From Bacteroidota bacterium (GTDB taxonomy: Bacteria; Bacteroidota; Bacteroidia; Bacteroidales; PUMT01), in contig PWPZ01000151.1 in NCBI GenBank assembly GCA_003556985.1, positions 1 to 6,665 on the forward strand: a stretch of DNA of 6,665 bases. Direction: 5' to 3'. The first letter of the stretch is position 1, and each line of letters starts with the position of its first letter. Made by a program: the position numbers and the translations under genes. Below are positions 1 to 6,205 of this stretch, one piece after another. The notes under the pieces were generated by a model. The model was not told where the DNA came from. It did no database searches and saw nothing but the letters and a program-made list of their open reading frames with translations.

Positions 1-1
1 C

Positions 2-1141
2 AAGCTCCTGGAGACCGGTGTCAGGACCATTGATACCCTGAACCCTATCGTTGAAGGTGGAACCGGATTTATCCCCGGTCCTTTCGGAAGCGGAAAAACC
101 GTTTTGCAGCATGCAATTTCAAAACAGGCTGAAGCCGATATAGTGGTTGTGGCTGCATGCGGAGAGAGAGCAAACGAGGTTGTTGAAATATTCGCCGAAT
201 TCCCGGAAATCGAAGATCCCCATACCGGCCGCAAATTGATGGAGCGGACCACAATTATTGCCAATACATCCAACATGCCGGTGGCCGCCCGGGAAGCATC
301 GGTATATACGGCCATGACAATTTCCGAATATTACCGTGCAATGGGGCTCAGGGTTCTTATGTTAGCCGATTCGACATCCCGTTGGGCGCAGGCGCTCAGG
401 GAAATGTCAAACCGGATGGAAGAGTTGCCCGGACCGGATGCTTTCCCCATGGACCTTCCGGCAATTATTTCCAATTTTTACTCCCGTGCAGGGTATGTTT
501 ATCTTAATAACGACAAAACCGGATCCATCACTTTTATTGGAACGGTGTCACCCGCCGGTGGTAACCTGAAGGAGCCGGTAACCGAATCCACAAAGAAAGC
601 TGCCCGCTGTTTTTATGCCCTCTCCCAGCAGCGTGCCGACAGCAAGCGCTATCCGGCAATAGATCCGATAGACAGTTATTCAAAATATATTGAATACCCT
701 GAGCTGCAGGATTATCTCGGCGAAAATGTGGGCGATGGATGGGTCGATAATGTTCTGAAGATCAAAAATATTCTGATCAGGGGTAAAGAGGCATCGGAGC
801 AGATAAATATTCTTGGTGATGACGGGGTTCCCATTGAGTACCATATGGATTTCTGGAAATCGGAAGTAATAGATTTCGTAATTCTGCAGCAGGATGCTTT
901 TGACCCTGTAGATCGTGTTACGCCTATGAAAAGGCAAAAACACATGCTCGAAAAAGTTCTGGAAGTCCATGCTGCCCGGTTTGAATTCGATTCTTTTGAG
1001 GAGGTAAACCCGTATTTCAAAAGGATTATCAATGAATTTAAACAGATGAACTACTCCGAGTATGAATCGGAGCAGTTCAAAAAACATGAAACAGAATTAT
1101 CTAAAATAATTGACGAAAAGAAACTGCAAAATGGAAACTAA
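2..1141 (+). CDS. atpA: V/A-type ATP synthase/ATPase catalytic subunit A (5' partial)
   Basis: This is the catalytic subunit of a rotary V/A-type ATPase. It alternates with subunit B in the cytoplasmic A3B3 head and binds and hydrolyses, or makes, ATP. The frame is open from base 2, so the gene starts upstream; 379 residues are visible. Full-length family members are roughly 580-590 residues, so about 200 N-terminal residues (beta-barrel and bulge domain) are missing. Seen directly: the Walker A loop GPFGSGKT (bases 77-100), the GER motif whose Glu (codon 164-166) aligns with the catalytic glutamate, and the Walker B aspartate in LMLADSTSRWA (codon 368-370). The alpha-helical C-terminal domain follows. 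The GPFGSGKT loop and the later SNRMEELPGPDAFP stretch separate it from F-type alpha and beta chains. Its last 11 bases overlap subunit B, which indicates co-transcription and probable translational coupling. Identification is very secure; direction (synthase or pump) cannot be read from sequence. Confidence 0.97.
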   Translation, partial: KLLETGVRTIDTLNPIVEGGTGFIPGPFGSGKTVLQHAISKQAEADIVVVAACGERANEVVEIFAEFPEIEDPHTGRKLMERTTIIANTSNMPVAAREASVYTAMTISEYYRAMGLRVLMLADSTSRWAQALREMSNRMEELPGPDAFPMDLPAIISNFYSRAGYVYLNNDKTGSITFIGTVSPAGGNLKEPVTESTKKAARCFYALSQQRADSKRYPAIDPIDSYSKYIEYPELQDYLGENVGDGWVDNVLKIKNILIRGKEASEQINILGDDGVPIEYHMDFWKSEVIDFVILQQDAFDPVDRVTPMKRQKHMLEKVLEVHAARFEFDSFEEVNPYFKRIINEFKQMNYSEYESEQFKKHETELSKIIDEKKLQNGN

Positions 1142-2456
1142 AGCTTTTCAAAAAATATACACGAAAATAACGCAGATCACCAAGGCCACATGTTCTCTTG
1201 ATGCTGAGGGTGTTGGTTACGAGGAACTGGCTTCGGTAAACGGCCGCCTTGCACAGGTGGTGAAAATCCAGGGGCAAAGTGTTACCCTCCAGGTGTTCGG
1301 AGGTACCGAAGGTATCCCTTCCAATGCTGAAGTAACGTTTTACGGAAGACCTCCCACCATCAAGGTAAGCGATGATCTTTCAGGAAGGTTTTTTAATTCC
1401 TTCGGGATGCCTATTGACGGCGGACCGGAGGTTGACGGAGAGGAGCGGGAGATTGGCGGACCCTCTGTAAACCCGGTCCGCCGGAAGCAGCCCTCCGAGC
1501 TTATTGCCACCGGTATTGCCGGTATTGATCTTAACAACACACTGGTTACGGGTCAGAAGATTCCTTTTTTCGCCGACCCCGATCAGCCTTTTAACCAGGT
1601 AATGGCTATGGTTGCACTTCGTGCAAAAGCCGACAAGATCATACTCGGGGGAATGGGGCTTACCAATGACGATTACCTTTATTTCAAGAATGTATTCGAT
1701 AATGCAGGTGCCCTTGACCGTATTGTTTCATTTGTAAATACCACCGAAGATCCACCTGTTGAAAGGTTGCTCGTGCCGGAAATGGCACTTACAGCGGCCG
1801 AATATTTCGCGGTCGACAAGAATCAAAATGTACTGGTGCTTCTAACTGACATGACCCTGTTTGCCGATGCATTGAGTATTGTTTCCAATCGTATGGATCA
1901 GATACCTTCAAAAGACAGTATGCCGGGTTCGTTGTACAGTGACCTTGCAAAAATATATGAAAAGGCTGTTCAGTTCCCGGCAGGAGGTTCCATAACCATT
2001 ATTGCCGTTACCACACTCTCCGGGGGCGACATTACTCATGCCATTCCCGATAATACCGGTTATATAACCGAGGGACAGCTTTTTCTGCGCCGTGATACAG
2101 AAATAGGCAAAGTTATTATCGATCCGTTCAGGAGCCTCTCACGTCTCAAGCAGCTTGTTATCGGCACAAAGACAAGGGAGGATCATCCCCAGGTAATGAA
2201 TACCGCGGTGAGGCTTTATGCTGATGCTGCAAACGCCCGCACCAAACTGGAAAACGGTTTTGACCTTACCGATTATGATGAGAGAACATTAAGCTTTGCA
2301 TCGGAATATTCGGAGAAACTACTGGCAATTGACGTGAATATCGACACTGAAACAATGCTGAATACCGGATGGAACCTTTTTGCCAAACATTTTAAACCTG
2401 AAGAGGTTGGTATCCGTGAAGAGCTGGTTGAAAAATACTGGCCCGGGGAGGAGTAA
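1131..2456 (+). CDS. atpB: V/A-type ATP synthase/ATPase non-catalytic subunit B
   Basis: This 441-residue protein is the regulatory nucleotide-site subunit of the A3B3 head, of normal family length (about 430-470). Visible blocks include ELIATGIAGIDLNNTLVTGQK, the conserved region ending in ALTAAEYFA, LLTDMTLFADAL, MPGSLYSDLAKIYE and IPDNTGYITEGQ. The motif RSLSRL carries R338, which aligns with the arginine finger that reaches into the A-subunit site. Where canonical B subunits have a glycine-rich loop before the NQ pair, this one reads ADPDQPFNQ (residues 148-156), so no functional P-loop is present. ATG 1131 is chosen because it gives the expected METKAFQ-type N-terminus. A TTG at 1110 would add seven residues but increases the overlap with subunit A to 32 bases. 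There is no clear Shine-Dalgarno sequence; translation probably depends on reinitiation after the subunit A stop at 1139-1141. Confidence 0.96.
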   Translation: METKAFQKIYTKITQITKATCSLDAEGVGYEELASVNGRLAQVVKIQGQSVTLQVFGGTEGIPSNAEVTFYGRPPTIKVSDDLSGRFFNSFGMPIDGGPEVDGEEREIGGPSVNPVRRKQPSELIATGIAGIDLNNTLVTGQKIPFFADPDQPFNQVMAMVALRAKADKIILGGMGLTNDDYLYFKNVFDNAGALDRIVSFVNTTEDPPVERLLVPEMALTAAEYFAVDKNQNVLVLLTDMTLFADALSIVSNRMDQIPSKDSMPGSLYSDLAKIYEKAVQFPAGGSITIIAVTTLSGGDITHAIPDNTGYITEGQLFLRRDTEIGKVIIDPFRSLSRLKQLVIGTKTREDHPQVMNTAVRLYADAANARTKLENGFDLTDYDERTLSFASEYSEKLLAIDVNIDTETMLNTGWNLFAKHFKPEEVGIREELVEKYWPGEE

Positions 2457-2506
2457 TTTCTGTTCAGTGCATAGTAGGCAGGATTTTTTTAAAACTGTAA
2501 TAATAA

Positions 2507-3109
2507 ATGGCAATAAAATTTCAATATAACAAAACATCACTTCAGGATCTTAACAAGCAGCTGCAGATCAGGGTAAGAGCCTTGCCCACAATAAAGAACA
2601 AGGAAACAGCCCTGCGTGTGGAGGTGAAAAGAGCCAGGGATGATGCTGCACTGCTGGACAGGAAACTTGAACAGAAGATCAGGGAGTACGAATATATGGC
2701 ACGCCTGTGGGCTGAATTTGATCCGGAGCTTATTTCCATCAAGGATGTTGAGCTTTCCGTAAAGAAAATCGCAGGAGTGAAGACACCGGTTCTTGACAAT
2801 ATTATTTTCGATATAAAAGAATTCAGTCTTATTAACCGGCCCGACTGGTATTTTGACGGGGTTAAGCTTCTGGAGGAACTGGCAACACTTGGTATAGAGC
2901 GTGACTTTTTTTACAGAAAGATGCATTTGCTTGATCATGCCAGAAAAAAGACCACCCAGAAGGTGAATCTTTACGAAAAGGTTCAGATCCCCGGCTATGA
3001 GGAAGCTATTTTAAGGATCAAGCGTTTCCTTGAAGATGAGGAAAATCTTGACAAATCGTCACAAAAGATTGTTAAAAAACGTCAACAGCAAGCGGAGGAA
3101 AAAGTATGA
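2507..3109 (+). CDS. atpD: V/A-type ATP synthase/ATPase central-stalk subunit D
   Basis: This 200-residue protein forms the rotating central shaft that transmits torque between the A3B3 head and the membrane ring. Length matches the family (about 200-215). Seen directly: long charged helices at both ends, as expected for the antiparallel coiled coil. The N-terminal half has LQDLNKQLQIRVRALPTIKNKE. The diagnostic C-terminal half has KVNLYEKVQIPGYEEAI followed by RIKRFLEDEENL, about residues 150-183, then a basic tail. The middle (about 75-145) is the more divergent globular part. The start ATG is preceded by an A/T-rich 50-base gap after subunit B without a Shine-Dalgarno sequence, which is common in Bacteroidota. 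The stop overlaps the start of subunit I by four bases (ATGA at 3106-3109). Subunit F, which usually binds D, is not encoded next to it. Confidence 0.94.
   Translation: MAIKFQYNKTSLQDLNKQLQIRVRALPTIKNKETALRVEVKRARDDAALLDRKLEQKIREYEYMARLWAEFDPELISIKDVELSVKKIAGVKTPVLDNIIFDIKEFSLINRPDWYFDGVKLLEELATLGIERDFFYRKMHLLDHARKKTTQKVNLYEKVQIPGYEEAILRIKRFLEDEENLDKSSQKIVKKRQQQAEEKV
3094..3098 (+). promoter_or_regulatory. Shine-Dalgarno sequence for subunit I
   Basis: GGAGG lies inside the end of subunit D, seven bases before ATG 3106. It is the only strong Shine-Dalgarno match ahead of a start codon in this window. It favours ATG 3106 over the in-frame ATG at 3118, which would sit 19 bases away. With the ATGA overlap it suggests that subunit I is translated by a mix of reinitiation and direct ribosome recruitment. 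Confidence 0.7.
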
Positions 3110-4923
3110 TTTTACCAATGACCAAATATTCTCTGCTGGTATATCATCGGGAATACATTGACTTTCTTGAAAAGCTGCGCGAACTTGGAGTGGTTCACAT
3201 CCTTGAAAAGAAAGTTGAAATGTCCGACGAGATCAGGGATCAGTACCAGTACCTTGACAGTATTGACAAAACAGCCCGTTTTTTGTCAAAGCTGGTAACC
3301 GAACCTGCTCAATCTGATGAGCAGTATGATGGAGAAGAGGTTTATGAGGAAGTATCCCGGATGCAGAGTCAGATCGATATCAATAAAAATAAATTAAATG
3401 CACTGAAAAAGGCAATTGCCGAGCTTCAGCCATGGGGCAGCTTTTCAATTGACAGTATCAGGAAGCTACGCGAACACGGAGTAATTATGAAATTTTTCGT
3501 GTCTGCCGTCAGGAAATACGATCCCGGGTGGGAAGAACAGTACACTTTGGAACGTATCAGTTCCCAGGGCGGACAGATATACTTTGTTGTAATTCTGGAG
3601 GAAGGGCAGGAGGTGGAGATTCCTGCAGAAGAGGTAAAGATGCCCGATCGCTCACTTGAGACCCTGAAGGAAAACAAGATAAAGCTTGAAAAAGAGATCG
3701 AGGCTGCCGAGAGCCGTTTTACCCATCTTGCGAATACCGCTCTCCCCGAACTTGAGAAATATAAAAGATCACTCATCCAGGACCTTGAATATAACAAGGC
3801 CGTCTATCATACCTCCCAGGAGGCGGATAACAGGCTTATGATACTGGAGGGATGGGTGCCGCAGGAGTCGGCCGATCAAGTGAACAGCTTTCTTGACAGT
3901 ACCGGGGCTGCCTTTATAACCTCCGAACCGGAAGAAGGAGAAAAAATACCCGTTAAGCTTAAAAACAATAAATTCTCAGAGAAGTTCGAAAAGATCGGAG
4001 AGCTTTACTCTCTGCCCAATTATAAAGAACTTGATGTTACGCCGTTTTTTGCTCCCTTCTATGCCCTGTTCTTTGGCTTCTGCCTGGGCGACATCGGCTA
4101 CGGGATATTGCTGGTGACCGCCGCAATGATAGCCAGATCCAGGGTACGAAAAGAATTAAAGCCAATGGCTGTGCTGGTGTCTTATCTGGGTATGGCAACA
4201 ATACTCTTTGGGATAATAAGTGGCGTCTTCTTCGGGATTCTGCTGTATGATACAAACCTTCCGGTATACAGTAATATTTCTGCGATGCTTGCCGAGCGTG
4301 ATACCGACATCAATATGGTTTTGTTTTACCTTGCAATCGTTCTTGGCGCTATACAAATCATTTTTGGCATGATCCTGAAAGCTGTAAATGAAACCATCCA
4401 GTTTGGCTGGAAATTCGCGGTAGGAACCTATGGGTGGCTGACTCTTATAATCGGAAGTCTGCTGGTATACCTGGTTAGCCTTGTAACAGGCATCCCTATG
4501 GAAAGTCTTATGCCAGCCATGTACACTGTACTTGTGGTGAGCGGAATTATGATACTGTTTTTGAATAATCTTTACAGGAATGTGCTGACCAATTTTGGCA
4601 TCGGCTTATGGAACACCTATAATATGGGTACCGGACTGCTTGGTGATCTGCTTTCCTATATCCGTTTGTTCGCTCTTGGAATATCAAGTGCCATACTCGG
4701 ACTTGTATTTAATACGATGGCGCTGTCGATGAGCGGAAATATTCCTGTGTTAAGCATTATTATCATGGTTTTTATTCTTGCCTTCGGTCACAGTATAAAT
4801 CTTTTCATGTCCGGCCTTGGGTCGTTTGTCCATCCCCTGCGTCTTACTTTTGTTGAATTCTACAAGAATGCCGGCTTTACTGGCGGGGGTAAAAAATATA
4901 ATCCTTTTAGAAAAATTAATTAA
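3106..4923 (+). CDS. atpI: V/A-type ATP synthase/ATPase membrane stator subunit I (a-subunit homologue)
   Basis: Subunit I provides the ion half-channels at the rotor-stator interface and anchors the peripheral stalk. The 605 residues split into a soluble, coiled-coil-rich N-terminal half (about 1-305) and a membrane half. I see about seven hydrophobic segments, near 316-341, 354-380, 403-425, 436-461, 466-488, 510-540 and 550-580. Family landmarks are FFGFCLGDIGYG in the first segment, LLSYIRLFALG containing R520 (equivalent of the essential channel arginine of yeast Vph1p), and HPLRLTFVEFYKNAGF containing R579 near the C-terminus. The N-terminus (MTKYSLLVYHREYIDFLEKL followed by RELGVVHI) is typical of bacterial members. 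Length is slightly short of the 620-660 often seen, without evidence of truncation. It overlaps subunit D by four bases and is followed 36 bases later by subunit K, its ring partner. Confidence 0.95.
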   Translation: MILPMTKYSLLVYHREYIDFLEKLRELGVVHILEKKVEMSDEIRDQYQYLDSIDKTARFLSKLVTEPAQSDEQYDGEEVYEEVSRMQSQIDINKNKLNALKKAIAELQPWGSFSIDSIRKLREHGVIMKFFVSAVRKYDPGWEEQYTLERISSQGGQIYFVVILEEGQEVEIPAEEVKMPDRSLETLKENKIKLEKEIEAAESRFTHLANTALPELEKYKRSLIQDLEYNKAVYHTSQEADNRLMILEGWVPQESADQVNSFLDSTGAAFITSEPEEGEKIPVKLKNNKFSEKFEKIGELYSLPNYKELDVTPFFAPFYALFFGFCLGDIGYGILLVTAAMIARSRVRKELKPMAVLVSYLGMATILFGIISGVFFGILLYDTNLPVYSNISAMLAERDTDINMVLFYLAIVLGAIQIIFGMILKAVNETIQFGWKFAVGTYGWLTLIIGSLLVYLVSLVTGIPMESLMPAMYTVLVVSGIMILFLNNLYRNVLTNFGIGLWNTYNMGTGLLGDLLSYIRLFALGISSAILGLVFNTMALSMSGNIPVLSIIIMVFILAFGHSINLFMSGLGSFVHPLRLTFVEFYKNAGFTGGGKKYNPFRKIN

Positions 4924-4959
4924 CTAATACAATTACTTACACTTAATCTTTAAATTATT

Positions 4960-5415
4960 ATGGAACCGATTATTTTAGCTTACATTGGCATAGGATTAAT
5001 GATTGGCCTTGCCGGATCAGGAAGTGCCATTGGTGTATCTATGGGTGGCAGTGCTTCCATTGGTGCATTAAAAAAGAATGAGGAGGCTTTTGGTACTTAT
5101 ATGGTGCTTAGTGCATTGCCCGGAACCCAGGGTCTTTACGGATTTATGGGTTATTTCGTTTTGACCGGATATACCGGTTATCTGCCCGCAGATATGACTT
5201 TTTATTCTGCCGCAACCGTTTTTGGAGCCGGACTCGGACTTGGTATCGTCGGACTGATTTCAGGTATCAGGCAGGGACAGGTTTGTGCCAACGGTATTTC
5301 CGCAATAGGATCGGGATATAATGTATTCGGTAATACGCTTGTTCTTGGTGTTTTTCCTGAACTTTATGCTATTATTGCATTTGCCGCCACCTTCCTTGTG
5401 AGTGCTGCCATATAG
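4960..5415 (+). CDS. atpK: V/A-type ATP synthase/ATPase proteolipid rotor subunit K
   Basis: This subunit forms the membrane ring that carries ions past subunit I. At 151 residues it has four hydrophobic segments (about 4-27, 46-70, 79-103, 124-150), the duplicated-hairpin form rather than the 80-residue single hairpin. The only membrane carboxylate in an ion-binding position is E134, in VFPELYAII of segment 4. Segment 2 has LPGTQGLYGF with no acidic residue, so each protein should carry one ion. L53, T56, Q57, Q105 and E134 match in identity, and nearly in spacing, the Na+ ligands L61, T64, Q65, Q110 and E139 of Enterococcus hirae NtpK. It is the last gene of the operon, with a terminator directly downstream. 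The AT-rich, apparently unstructured 36-base leader lacks a Shine-Dalgarno sequence; it may help give the high copy number a ring subunit needs (inference). Confidence 0.95.
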   Translation: MEPIILAYIGIGLMIGLAGSGSAIGVSMGGSASIGALKKNEEAFGTYMVLSALPGTQGLYGFMGYFVLTGYTGYLPADMTFYSAATVFGAGLGLGIVGLISGIRQGQVCANGISAIGSGYNVFGNTLVLGVFPELYAIIAFAATFLVSAAI

Positions 5416-5437
5416 CATTTGTCCAGGCATATTATTC

Positions 5438-5473
5438 CCCGCCGGTTATATTCATCTGCCGGCGGGTTTTTTT
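5438..5473 (+). terminator. Rho-independent terminator of the ATPase operon
   Basis: A perfect 8-bp GC-rich stem, CCCGCCGG (5438-5445) pairing with CCGGCGGG (5459-5466), has a 13-base loop and is followed at once by seven T residues (5467-5473). It begins 22 bases after the stop of subunit K and separates the ATPase operon from the downstream genes. Confidence 0.92.
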
Positions 5474-5733
5474 ATTTCCTGTCAGAAGCAGCAATACTGA
5501 TAACCGTTAGTCTGCCTGAATAAGTCACTGGCAATTTCTATTGACCTGGATGTCGTCATTCCCTTGGTTTATGTATCATAACGGGCGATAATGATTTTGG
5601 GAATTCATTAATTAGAATTAAATTGCAAAATATTAAGGATTTTTATCCCGTTATTTTTTAACGTTCAGAATTTAATTGGTTTTAAGTCGATTGTAAATTA
5701 CCTTTCCGTTTTATATTTATAACTTATACCCAA
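5474..5733. other. AT-rich intergenic region, no gene seen
   Basis: Together with the terminator this makes a 318-base gap without a convincing coding sequence; the longest ATG frames I traced on the + strand stop within about ten codons. AT content rises sharply after about 5590. It holds a near-palindrome, AATTC (5602-5606) facing GAATT (5615-5619), and a short inverted repeat, CGTTA (5649-5653) facing TAACG (5659-5663) across a T-only loop. Neither is strong enough to call an operator or a terminator. The 3' end probably contains the promoter of the lipoprotein gene. No tRNA or recognisable riboswitch was seen. Confidence 0.6.
5690..5719 (+). promoter_or_regulatory. Candidate Bacteroidota-type promoter for the lipoprotein gene
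   Basis: TATATTTA at 5712-5719 matches the Bacteroidota -7 consensus TAnnTTTG in all but the last base. ATTG at 5690-5693 could serve as the -33 TTTG element, with an 18-base spacer, slightly shorter than the usual 19-21. Transcription would start about 10 bases before ATG 5734, giving a very short leader. The surroundings are AT-rich, so a chance match is quite possible. Confidence 0.35.
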
Positions 5734-6159
5734 ATGAAGAAACCAGTCAGAACTTTTCCGTCAGGGCCGATATACTTATTTCTGTTTGCGGCGGTTATAT
5801 TTATTTTTTCCTCTGGCTGTGAGAGGGACGATGAACTGGTATCCATTGTCTCATTTGAACTTGATGAACCCGAATACACCCCTCAAGGTTTAGAAACTGC
5901 CGCCAGTGTTATTGCAAACAGGGAGATTGATTTCGATGAATTCGGAATTACATACAGTACAAACCCGAACCCCGGCATCAGCGATTTTACCATACCCGGA
6001 CAAAACCTTGAAACATCGTGGATAAGTGATAGTTACTCCATACAATTTACAGCCTCCCTGGCCGGTTTGTCATCCGGAACAAGGTATTATATGCGGGCAT
6101 ATCTCACCACCCGGACCGGCACTGCATACAGTAAAAATGAGGTGGTATTTACGCCGTAA
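5734..6159 (+). CDS. Small predicted surface lipoprotein with one FN3-like domain
   Basis: This 141-residue protein is of unknown specific function. The N-terminus has basic residues (MKKPVR), a hydrophobic stretch (about 12-25) and the lipobox-like SSGC with the acylated cysteine at C29. The serine at -3 is not the preferred leucine, so the signal is acceptable rather than ideal. ERDDE directly after the cysteine resembles the acidic lipoprotein export signal described in Bacteroidota, so exposure on the outer face of the outer membrane is likely (inference). Residues about 52-140 look like one fibronectin-type-III-like beta-sandwich module: EFGITYSTNPNP (69-80), LSSGTRYYMRAY (112-123) and a closing GTAYSKNEVVF. 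Such modules often occur in tandem in larger Bacteroidota surface proteins; here there is one and no attached enzyme or carbohydrate-binding domain. No Shine-Dalgarno sequence precedes the ATG. A glycosyltransferase gene starts 46 bases downstream, possibly on the same transcript. Confidence 0.8.
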   Translation: MKKPVRTFPSGPIYLFLFAAVIFIFSSGCERDDELVSIVSFELDEPEYTPQGLETAASVIANREIDFDEFGITYSTNPNPGISDFTIPGQNLETSWISDSYSIQFTASLAGLSSGTRYYMRAYLTTRTGTAYSKNEVVFTP

Positions 6160-6205
6160 CAGATGGTCGGGCAATATCGGTATTGAATCCTGAAATCATC
6201 TCACC

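Noticed and set aside
680..1087. Antisense open frames of 106-135 codons within subunit A
   Set aside because: They lie wholly opposite a strongly conserved gene and resemble no known protein family; they are coding shadows.
1110..1130. TTG at 1110 as the start of subunit B
   Set aside because: It adds seven residues read from the subunit A tail; ATG 1131 gives the expected N-terminus and a smaller overlap.
104..1141. TTG at 104 as the start of subunit A
   Set aside because: The frame is open back to base 2 and encodes the conserved Walker A loop before 104, so the gene is simply cut by the window edge.
2484..2490. T-run between subunits B and D as a terminator
   Set aside because: No GC-rich hairpin precedes the seven T residues, and D must be made together with A and B.
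3426..3797. Antisense open frame (123 codons) opposite subunit I
   Set aside because: It is serine-rich, low-complexity shadow translation of a conserved coding region, without an upstream signal.
1..5415. F-type ATP synthase (alpha/beta, a, c) as the identity of the cluster
   Set aside because: The GPFGSGKT loop in A, the presence of D and I homologues, and a four-segment K are V/A-type features; no F-type gamma, delta, epsilon or b gene is present.
5649..5663. CGTTA/TAACG inverted repeat as a terminator or regulator site
   Set aside because: The stem is five bp in very AT-rich DNA and not at a gene end; it is likely chance.
6172..6185. CAATA/TATTG hairpin after the lipoprotein gene as a terminator
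   Set aside because: The stem has only five mostly A-T pairs and no T-run follows it.
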